DNA of 16,697 nucleotides, from the NCBI GenBank assembly GCA_002435545.1, contig DJNB01000008.1, positions 1 to 16,697 of the forward strand, written 5' to 3'. The position numbers and the translations under genes are program-made. How positions within the stretch are numbered: position 1 is the stretch's first letter; every line of letters starts with the position of its first letter. Of this stretch, positions 1-6,089 are shown piece by piece. The DNA is from Lachnoclostridium sp. UBA6475 (GTDB lineage Bacteria; Bacillota; Clostridia; Lachnospirales; Lachnospiraceae). The notes beneath the pieces were generated by a model. That model was not told where the DNA came from, made no database searches, and worked only from the letters and a program-made list of their open reading frames with translations.

Positions 1-165
1 GGAATTTTGCAGGGAGTCCGGACATTGACAACAAATATCGCGATTGAGATGGGATACGCACAGGATCTCCACCGGGAGGCGTTGATCGCGACCGGCGTGG
101 TATTGTTTGTCTTTGTTTTAATCATAAACTTATTATTTTCAGTAATGAAACGGAGGAGTAAATGA
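1..165 (+). CDS. pstC: phosphate ABC transporter permease PstC, C-terminal end (5' truncated by window)
   Basis: The frame is open from base 1 and ends in TGA at 163-165, giving the last 54 residues of an inner-membrane permease. The visible part begins GILQGVRTLTTNIAIEMGYA, a stretch typical of the PstC C-terminus, and continues into one hydrophobic segment (roughly ALIATGVVLFVFVLIINLLF) and a basic MKRRSK tail. PstC pairs with PstA to form the channel of the high-affinity phosphate importer. The stop overlaps the pstA start as ATGA, so the two subunits are probably translationally coupled. Identity rests on this fragment plus the pstA-pstB-phoU order; PstS and the promoter lie outside the window. 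Confidence 0.9.
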   Translation, partial: GILQGVRTLTTNIAIEMGYAQDLHREALIATGVVLFVFVLIINLLFSVMKRRSK

Positions 166-1043
166 TGCAGAAAGCAGGAGAAAATATCAATATTCAATCC
201 GCCTCGCAAAAATTGAAAAGCAGCATAAAGCATCCGGTTTCCTTCGTGTTCTTTGTGCTGATCGCAATTTCCGTATTATTTACGGTAGTGTCGCTGGGAT
301 TTTTGATCGGATATATCCTTATCAACGGAATCCCGAACCTGACACCACAATTATTTGCCTGGCATTATACGACCGAAAATGCGTCGATGCTGCCGGCACT
401 GATTAACACGATATGGATGACGATACTTGCCCTTGTAATTGCAATTCCATTTGGAATCGGCGCGGCTATTTATATGGTAGAATACGCGAAAAAAGGCAAT
501 AAGATCGTAGAAGTGGTTCGTATTACGGCAGAGACATTGACAGGAATTCCGTCCATCGTTTATGGATTGTTTGGTATGTTGTTTTTCGTGACAACGTGTA
601 AGATGGGCTTGTCTTTGTTAGCAGGAGCATTGACATTATCGATCATGGTGCTGCCGGTCATTATGCGAACGACAGAAGAGGCGCTTTTGGCAGTGCCGGA
701 TTCCTTCCGTGAAGGAAGTTTTGGACTTGGGGCAGGAAAATTAAGAACCGTATTCCGCATCGTTCTTCCACCGGCGATACCGGGTATTTCTTCCGGAATC
801 ATCCTGGCGATGGGACGAATTGTAGGAGAGACCGCGGCGTTGATCTACACCGCAGGAACGGTGGCAGAAATGCCGAAAAATATATTTTCATCCACACGAA
901 CACTGGCGGTACATATGTATTCACTTTCCAGTGAGGGATTGTATATGGATCAAGCCTATGCTACAGCTGTAGTATTGCTTGTTATCGTAATGTTGATTAA
1001 CTTAGGATCCACCTTTGTGGCGAAAAAAATAAATAAGTATTAG
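162..1043 (+). CDS. pstA: phosphate ABC transporter permease PstA
   Basis: This is a 293-residue integral membrane protein, the second permease subunit of the PstSCAB phosphate importer. Hydrophobic segments are visible near residues 28-55, 83-107, 128-145, 150-168, 210-232 and 267-286. The cytoplasmic EAA loop that docks on the ATPase lies at about 173-205, with the conserved glycine after SFREGSFGLGAG and the following IVLPPAIPG. A GGAGG site at 152-156 serves the ATG at 162; a second ATG follows directly at 165. It overlaps pstC by 4 bases and is followed 11 bases later by pstB. In this family the operon is normally induced by phosphate starvation, but the promoter is not in view. Confidence 0.96.
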   Translation: MMQKAGENINIQSASQKLKSSIKHPVSFVFFVLIAISVLFTVVSLGFLIGYILINGIPNLTPQLFAWHYTTENASMLPALINTIWMTILALVIAIPFGIGAAIYMVEYAKKGNKIVEVVRITAETLTGIPSIVYGLFGMLFFVTTCKMGLSLLAGALTLSIMVLPVIMRTTEEALLAVPDSFREGSFGLGAGKLRTVFRIVLPPAIPGISSGIILAMGRIVGETAALIYTAGTVAEMPKNIFSSTRTLAVHMYSLSSEGLYMDQAYATAVVLLVIVMLINLGSTFVAKKINKY

Positions 1044-1054
1044 GAGAGAAGACA

Positions 1055-1804
1055 ATGAATAAATTTGAAATTGATCATCTTGATCTATATTATCAGGATT
1101 TTCATGCATTAAAAGAAATCGCACTTGATATCCCAGAGCATGAAATTACCGCATTTATCGGGCCAAGTGGATGTGGAAAATCGACATTTTTGAAATGCTT
1201 AAACCGTATGAATGATCTGGTTGAGGGATGCCGTATTACCGGAAGTGTGAGACTGGATCAGGAAGATATTTATGGAAATATGGACATCAATATGCTGAGA
1301 AAGCGGGTGGGCATGGTATTTCAGAAACCAAACCCATTTCCGATGAGCGTATATGATAATATCGCGTATGGTCCGCGTACGCATGGAATCCGCAATAAAG
1401 CAAAACTGGATGAGATCGTGGAGACATCCCTTCGTCAGGCGGCAATCTGGGACGAACTCAAAGACCGCTTGAAAAAGAGTGCGCTGGGACTTTCCGGTGG
1501 ACAGCAGCAGCGTCTCTGCATCGCGAGAGCACTTGCCGTAGATCCGGAAGTTATCCTGATGGACGAACCGACGTCGGCACTGGATCCGATCTCTACCTCA
1601 AAGATTGAAGATCTTGCCATTGAATTAAAGGATAAATACACGATCGTCATGGTAACGCATAACATGCAGCAGGCAACCCGTATTTCGGACCGCACCGTAT
1701 TTTTCCTTTTAGGAGAGATCATAGAAAGCGGAAAGACAGAGCAGCTCTTTTCCATGCCAAAAGACCAAAGAACAGAAGATTATATCACAGGGAGGTTTGG
1801 ATGA
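1055..1804 (+). CDS. pstB: phosphate ABC transporter ATP-binding protein PstB
   Basis: This 249-residue cytoplasmic ATPase drives phosphate import through PstC/PstA. All ABC motifs are intact: Walker A GPSGCGKST at 36-44, Q-loop Gln90, signature LSGGQQQR at 146-153, Walker B LMDEPTSALD at 168-177 with catalytic Glu171, and the switch histidine His202. The run KPNPFPMSVYDNIAYGPR after the Q-loop is characteristic of PstB and separates it from other importers. Length is normal for the family. An AGGAGA site overlaps the pstA stop. The gene ends one base before the phoU ATG, so coupled expression with phoU is likely. Confidence 0.98.
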   Translation: MNKFEIDHLDLYYQDFHALKEIALDIPEHEITAFIGPSGCGKSTFLKCLNRMNDLVEGCRITGSVRLDQEDIYGNMDINMLRKRVGMVFQKPNPFPMSVYDNIAYGPRTHGIRNKAKLDEIVETSLRQAAIWDELKDRLKKSALGLSGGQQQRLCIARALAVDPEVILMDEPTSALDPISTSKIEDLAIELKDKYTIVMVTHNMQQATRISDRTVFFLLGEIIESGKTEQLFSMPKDQRTEDYITGRFG

Positions 1805-1805
1805 T

Positions 1806-2459
1806 ATGAGAAATCGATTTGACCGACAGTTAGAGACGTTAAACGATGAAATGATCGAGATGGGAAGTTTGATCTGCCGTGCGATTGAGATGGCGGTAGA
1901 TGCGCTTTTAAACAAAAATCTGAAGACGGCGAAAGAGACGATTGCCTTCGATCTTGAGATCGATCACAAAGAACGTGACATTGAAAGCATCTGTATGAAG
2001 CTTCTGCTCCAGCAGCAGCCGGTAGCGCGCGATCTCCGTCTGATCAGCTCGGCACTTAAAATGATCACAGATATGGAAAGAATTGGGGATCAGGCAGCCG
2101 ACATCGCCGAGATCACAGTATCCATGGCAGAAGTAGGTGGAACGATCGACCTTGCTCCGATTCAGGAAATGTCAGCGATCACGATGCAGATGGTAGAAAA
2201 GAGCATCGGCGCATTTGTCAACAAAGACGATGAATTGGCAACGAAAGTCATCTACATGGATGATCAGGTAGACGACTGTTTCGACAGCATTAAGACGCAG
2301 ATTATCAATCTCATTAACCAAAATACTGAAATTGGCGAGAAAGCAGCAGATATCCTGATGATCGCCAAATATCTTGAGAGGATCGGAGATCATGCAACGA
2401 ATATTGCAGACTGGGTGGTATATTCGATCCGCGGAAAGCATGAAAAAGGAAATGAGTAG
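1806..2459 (+). CDS. phoU: phosphate signalling complex protein PhoU
   Basis: This is a 217-residue, all-helical cytoplasmic protein built from two PhoU half-domains. The metal-binding E-R-I-G-D motif appears twice, ERIGDQAAD at 91-99 and ERIGDHATN at 191-199, exactly 100 residues apart. PhoU links Pst transporter activity to the PhoR/PhoB (PhoP) two-component system and restrains phosphate uptake. The longest open frame starts at a TTG at 1797, but GGAGG at 1791-1795 would then be only one base away. The ATG at 1806 has a 10-base spacing and gives MRNRFDRQL, a typical PhoU N-terminus, so I chose it. It is the last gene of the pst operon, followed by a terminator. Confidence 0.96.
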   Translation: MRNRFDRQLETLNDEMIEMGSLICRAIEMAVDALLNKNLKTAKETIAFDLEIDHKERDIESICMKLLLQQQPVARDLRLISSALKMITDMERIGDQAADIAEITVSMAEVGGTIDLAPIQEMSAITMQMVEKSIGAFVNKDDELATKVIYMDDQVDDCFDSIKTQIINLINQNTEIGEKAADILMIAKYLERIGDHATNIADWVVYSIRGKHEKGNE

Positions 2460-2488
2460 GTTCTGTATAATTACAAAAGCATAGATAC

Positions 2489-2537
2489 AAAAAGCGGCGG
2501 CCAGATATCCCCTAAAACGTCTGACCGCTGCTTTTTT
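2489..2537 (+). terminator. Rho-independent terminator after phoU
   Basis: The left arm at 2489-2505 (AAAAAGCGGCGGCCAGA) pairs with the right arm at 2520-2536 (TCTGACCGCTGCTTTTT) over 17 positions with two G-U pairs and a 14-base loop. A T run (2532-2537) closes it. Because the stem begins with five A residues it could also terminate minus-strand transcription. It lies 29 bases after the phoU stop and ends the pst operon. Confidence 0.9.
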
Positions 2538-2572
2538 CCCGTTTGTCACAAATTTTTCCCGCTTATCACAAA
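2533..2572 (+). repeat. two tandem 20-bp direct repeats, possible operator
   Basis: Unit 1 at 2533-2552 is TTTTTCCCGTTTGTCACAAA and unit 2 at 2553-2572 is TTTTTCCCGCTTATCACAAA, with two mismatches in 20. The second half of unit 1 is a perfect small palindrome (TTTGT-C-ACAAA, 2542-2552); in unit 2 it is degenerate. The 20-bp period is close to two helical turns, so a protein could bind both copies on one face. The pair sits just upstream of the predicted promoter of the next gene. The repeat is seen directly; the operator role is inference. Confidence 0.5.
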
Positions 2573-2596
2573 ACTCTTTTTTGGCGCCACAAAGTA

Positions 2597-2605
2597 TGTT
2601 ATACT
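2597..2605 (+). promoter_or_regulatory. extended -10 promoter for the leucine-rich-repeat gene
   Basis: TGTTATACT gives a TG dinucleotide, one spacer base and a TATACT -10 box at 2600-2605. The region 17 bases upstream (2577-2582) is only a T run, so no good -35 is seen, which is compatible with an extended -10 promoter. Transcription would start near 2612, about 32 bases before the ATG at 2644. The same TGTTATA core occurs at 3769 and 9463. Confidence 0.6.
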
Positions 2606-2643
2606 AAAGGGCAAACAAAAGAAATGCAGAGGAGAATATGAAC

Positions 2644-3747
2644 ATGAAAATCAGTTTAAATCAGAAAGTGCTGGTAATGCTTCTGAGTTTCTGTCTGCTG
2701 ATCCCGGCTGTCTGTCATGCAGAAGAGACGCGGTACCATACTTCCGGTATTTATACGTATTATGTGCTGGATGAACAGAAAAAAGAAATTTCAATCTGTG
2801 CGGTTTCTTCCACAGAAAGGAAAATAGTCATTCCGTCCGAACTTGATGGTTACCGGGTGCGCCGGATCGGATATCCGGAAGGAGATCATTATGAAGCGGC
2901 AAAAAAGATTGGTGGGGGGATTGACCAATATCTGGAAGAAATTGTAATCCCGGATACCGTGCAGAGAATACAGGCACTTTCCTTTTATGAATGTAAGCAG
3001 TTGTCGGGGGTAACCCTGCCGGAAAATATTACATTGGGATATGCGTGCTTTTCCGGGTGTGACAGTTGGAAAGATATTGTACTGCCACACAATACCTCCT
3101 GCGAAGACAGTGCGCTTCCGGGGAGTGCAAATACGCTGCAGATCAGCAATTCAATCTTCGGAGAGGGCGTGATCCATGGAAAGGTTAATCGGATCACATT
3201 GTCAGCAAAGCAGAGTACCGTGTTTGATATGGGCGTATCCTGGGTGTCTGCCAAGGTAAAAGAGCTGGTTTCTCCGAAGCAGGTTACGAAGCTGCTGTTT
3301 AACGGTGCAGATGGCGAAAATGTCGTCGAAAAACTGTATGTAAATGGCAGGGCGACGAAAGTGGAGGCCAATGAATCCCATGGAAACGCAGTTTTGGGAA
3401 AAGTCACATTAGGTGAGATCTTTACCGTGAAAAAGGCGAAAGCAATTACCTTTGCCAAAAAACAAAAAGTTACCTATCATGTAAAAGAAGCGGATAAAGT
3501 GAAAAAGATTGTCTGCAAAAAGAAAGGGAATGCATATCGTTATACCTGGAATAAAACCAAGACGACGGTTTACACCTGTAAATTTGACAAAAAATGGAAG
3601 AAGTCTGTGGGAGAAGTGCCGACAGTCTACAACGTGTATGGAAAGAAGACGAAAAAGGGAGCATACAAGTTTCTTGCTGCAACCAAGGCGAAAAAATTCA
3701 CTACAGCGTGTAAATATGTGAAGGTTATGCCGGCGGAAGAATGGTGA
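2644..3747 (+). CDS. secreted BspA-like leucine-rich-repeat protein with Lys-rich C-terminus
   Basis: A 367-residue exported protein of unknown function. Residues 1-26 form a signal peptide: a basic start, a hydrophobic core VLVMLLSFCLLIPAV, and a likely cut after CHA. Residues 60-150 contain two or three degenerate repeats of the LRR_5/BspA type, seen as EEIVIPDTVQRIQALSFYEC and SGVTLPENITLGYACFSGC followed by IVLP. The last 110 residues are very lysine-rich with regular KK pairs, suggesting binding to anionic wall polymers or a surface; this part I do not recognise. ATG 2644 lies 9 bases after the GGAG; an in-frame ATG at 2638 is only 3 bases away, so it was not chosen. There is no LPxTG motif. 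It is transcribed alone, between a terminator and a hairpin. Confidence 0.75.
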   Translation: MKISLNQKVLVMLLSFCLLIPAVCHAEETRYHTSGIYTYYVLDEQKKEISICAVSSTERKIVIPSELDGYRVRRIGYPEGDHYEAAKKIGGGIDQYLEEIVIPDTVQRIQALSFYECKQLSGVTLPENITLGYACFSGCDSWKDIVLPHNTSCEDSALPGSANTLQISNSIFGEGVIHGKVNRITLSAKQSTVFDMGVSWVSAKVKELVSPKQVTKLLFNGADGENVVEKLYVNGRATKVEANESHGNAVLGKVTLGEIFTVKKAKAITFAKKQKVTYHVKEADKVKKIVCKKKGNAYRYTWNKTKTTVYTCKFDKKWKKSVGEVPTVYNVYGKKTKKGAYKFLAATKAKKFTTACKYVKVMPAEEW

Positions 3748-3777
3748 TTTGCATTTTTCTCATAAATATGTTATAAT
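3748..3777 (+). promoter_or_regulatory. extended -10 promoter of the citrate synthase gene
   Basis: TGTTATAAT at 3769-3777 supplies an extended -10 with a consensus TATAAT at 3772-3777. A weak -35 candidate, TTTGCA at 3748-3753, lies 18 bases upstream, directly after the stop codon of the preceding gene. The predicted start point is near 3784, which leaves a leader of about 90 bases before the citrate synthase ATG. Confidence 0.7.
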
Positions 3778-3779
3778 AT

Positions 3780-3820
3780 AAAAGCGTACGGTCGCATTTT
3801 TAAGTGGCTTGTACGCTTTT
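3780..3820 (+). terminator. 10-bp perfect inverted repeat, probable terminator of the upstream gene
   Basis: AAAAGCGTAC at 3780-3789 and GTACGCTTTT at 3811-3820 are perfectly complementary around a 21-base loop. The trailing TTTT is short. Read-through RNA from the leucine-rich-repeat gene would form the whole stem and could terminate. RNA starting near 3784 from the promoter at 3748-3777 lacks the outer A residues and keeps only about six stem pairs, so it may escape. A role as a 5' stabilising stem of the citrate synthase mRNA is the main alternative. Confidence 0.5.
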
Positions 3821-3872
3821 ACACGTCTTAGGATGGCGAAAGAACAAAAGAAAGTAAAAGGAGGCGCAGATT

Positions 3873-5252
3873 ATGGACAATAAATCAATGATGCAGTTAG
3901 ACGGGGACTTAGATACACAATTTGATGATCTTGTAAATTATTGTATGTTATCCGGTAAGATCAGTCAGCATTTATATGAAGAATACGACGTCAAACGTGG
4001 ACTTCGTGATTCCAATGGAAAAGGGGTATTGACCGGACTGACCGAGATCGCGGATGTCGTTTCATATCAATACGATGAGGACGGCAATAAAGTTCCGGGG
4101 CCGGGAAAACTTTATTATCAGGGATATGATGTGGAAGATCTTGTAAAAAGTTACCAGAACAAACGATATGCATTTGAAGAGACGACCTATCTGCTTCTCT
4201 TTGGAGAGCTGCCGACACCGGAGCAGTTTGAGAGTTTTAAAAATATATTATCGAGTCTCCGGGAATTGTCTGCTCATTTTGTTCGTGATGTCATCATGAA
4301 AGCGCCGAGTGAAAACCTGATGAATGCACTGCAGAAAAGTGTGCTGACCTTGTATTCGTACGATGAAAGCCCGGATGATATTTCCGTGCCGAATGTACTG
4401 CGCCAGTCGTTGCAGCTGATCAGTAAGCTGCCGGTTATTTCCGTATATGCGTATCATTCCTATCGTCATTTCAAATTTGACGATACCCTTGTGATCCGCA
4501 CGCCCGACAAGTCGATGTCTACGGCAGAAAATATCCTGCAGATGATCCGTCCGGACGGAAAATTTACGCCGTTAGAAGCGAAAGTTCTCGATGTGGCACT
4601 CGTGCTTCATGCCGAGCACGGCGGCGGTAATAACTCGACCTTTACGAACCACGTAGTAACATCTTCCGGAACCGATACGTATTCGGCCATCTCCGCGTCG
4701 ATCGGTTCATTGAAGGGGCCTCGCCACGGAGGAGCCAATCTGAAAGTGCTGCAGATGTTTGACGACATCAAAGAACATTGCCCGGATTGGAAAGATAAGG
4801 CAGCGATCACCGAGTATCTGTCAAAGATTCTTGACAAAAAAGCATTTGACGGCAGCGGCCTGATCTACGGAATGGGACATGCGGTATATACCGAATCCGA
4901 TCCGCGTGAGGTCGTACTGAAAAAGTATGCGAAAAAACTTTCCGATGTCAAAGGACTTCGCGATGAGTTTAAATTATATGAGACAGTGGAAAAGGTGGCA
5001 GCCAGACTTTTGATGAAGAAACGCCATCTTTACAAACCGGTCTGTGCCAATGTTGACTTTTACAGTGGATTTGTATATACTATGCTTGGAATTCCGAGAG
5101 AATTGTTTACACCGATTTTTGCCATTTCACGTATTTCCGGCTGGTGTGCGCATCGCTTGGAAGAACGTGTCAACGATGGAAAGATCATTCGTCCTGCGTA
5201 TAAATTTGTCGGAAAGCACAAAGAATATCAGGATATGGAAGAAAGGAACTAA
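3873..5252 (+). CDS. gltA: citrate synthase (citrate/2-methylcitrate synthase family)
   Basis: A 459-residue type II citrate synthase that condenses acetyl-CoA with oxaloacetate to citrate. The catalytic triad is visible: His249 in LHAEHGGGN, His336 in GMGHAVYTESDPR and Asp395 in NVDFYSG. GPRHGGAN (His285) and RISGWCAHRLEE near 419-431 are further family motifs. It is longer than the common 370-430 residues, with an N-terminal extension of about 50 residues before GVLTGLTEI. In anaerobic Clostridia this enzyme usually starts the partial cycle that makes 2-oxoglutarate and glutamate. It has its own promoter and an AAAGGAGG site before ATG 3873. Six bases separate it from the HAD gene. Activity on propionyl-CoA cannot be excluded. 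Confidence 0.95.
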   Translation: MDNKSMMQLDGDLDTQFDDLVNYCMLSGKISQHLYEEYDVKRGLRDSNGKGVLTGLTEIADVVSYQYDEDGNKVPGPGKLYYQGYDVEDLVKSYQNKRYAFEETTYLLLFGELPTPEQFESFKNILSSLRELSAHFVRDVIMKAPSENLMNALQKSVLTLYSYDESPDDISVPNVLRQSLQLISKLPVISVYAYHSYRHFKFDDTLVIRTPDKSMSTAENILQMIRPDGKFTPLEAKVLDVALVLHAEHGGGNNSTFTNHVVTSSGTDTYSAISASIGSLKGPRHGGANLKVLQMFDDIKEHCPDWKDKAAITEYLSKILDKKAFDGSGLIYGMGHAVYTESDPREVVLKKYAKKLSDVKGLRDEFKLYETVEKVAARLLMKKRHLYKPVCANVDFYSGFVYTMLGIPRELFTPIFAISRISGWCAHRLEERVNDGKIIRPAYKFVGKHKEYQDMEERN

Positions 5253-5258
5253 CAGACG

Positions 5259-6047
5259 ATGAAACAGAAAATCTTATTTTTTGACATTGATGGAACCCTG
5301 ATTGACGAAGAAACGGATGTTGTGCCGGAGAGTGCGAAAAAAGCACTGGCGGCGGCAAAAGAGAAAGGACATCTGCTTTTTATCTGCTCCGGGCGATGTC
5401 GGGCGATCATTCCGCAAAATGTCGTGGATCTGGGATTTGATGGATTGATCGGGGGCTGTGGAACCTATATTGAGATGGAAGGCAAAGAAGTGTATCATCA
5501 TACACTGCCGGTGGAACTGCAAAAAGAGATCATAAAAGATCTGGAAAAATATCATATTGACGGCGTGCTGGAAGGAAAAGACTGTTCGGCGTTCCGCCAC
5601 GATTACTGGATGCCGAAAGTGGTTTCGATATTTACAGAAAATGGAAGTTTTACCGCGCGCACACAATGTTACTGGGACGAAGAATTTTCGTTTGATAAGA
5701 TGGCATTGTGGTTTGATGAATCGTCGGATATGGCGGCTTTCCGCAAAAAATATGAGACGCAGTTTGATTTTATCGAACGCGATCCGACGTTTTACGAGGT
5801 GATCCCGAAAGGAATTTCAAAGGCAACGGGGATCGAAAAAGTGTGTGAAATGCTTTTGATCGATAAAAAAGACACGATCGGTTTTGGCGACAGTGCCAAT
5901 GACGTTTCGATGCTTGGCTGTGTGGAGACATCCGTAGCGATGGGAAGCGGCAATCCGATCCTGTTTGATAAGGTAACGCTTGTTACAGACGGTGTGATGG
6001 AAGATGGAATCGCTCATGCGATTGAAAAACTTGGGTTATTAGAGTAA
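5259..6047 (+). CDS. Cof-type HAD-IIB family phosphatase
   Basis: A 262-residue cytoplasmic HAD phosphatase. Motif I is FFDIDGTL with nucleophile Asp9 and acid/base Asp11; motif II is Ser44 in ICSGR; motif III is Lys188 in ISKATGIEKV; motif IV is GFGDSANDVSML with Asp211 and Asp215. The roughly 100-residue cap between motifs II and III (about 80-180) marks the IIB (Cof) group, which dephosphorylates sugar phosphates, pyridoxal phosphate, FMN and similar small molecules. The substrate cannot be told from sequence. A purine-rich AGAAAGGAA within the end of citrate synthase serves ATG 5259, so the two genes are likely cotranscribed; a functional link is not evident. Confidence 0.9.
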   Translation: MKQKILFFDIDGTLIDEETDVVPESAKKALAAAKEKGHLLFICSGRCRAIIPQNVVDLGFDGLIGGCGTYIEMEGKEVYHHTLPVELQKEIIKDLEKYHIDGVLEGKDCSAFRHDYWMPKVVSIFTENGSFTARTQCYWDEEFSFDKMALWFDESSDMAAFRKKYETQFDFIERDPTFYEVIPKGISKATGIEKVCEMLLIDKKDTIGFGDSANDVSMLGCVETSVAMGSGNPILFDKVTLVTDGVMEDGIAHAIEKLGLLE

Positions 6048-6089
6048 CCCCAAAATAGTTACGATAAAAAACGATGAGGAAAAGATACG

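Noticed and set aside
3786..3794. The 9-mer GTACGGTCG in the citrate synthase leader also occurs at 15436-15444 in the ireB leader
   Set aside because: About one shared 9-mer is expected by chance among the intergenic bases of this window, and the flanks differ.
6032..6051. GGGTTA/TAACCC hairpin overlapping the stop of the HAD phosphatase gene
   Set aside because: The stem is only 6-7 bp and no T run follows, so it does not qualify as a terminator.
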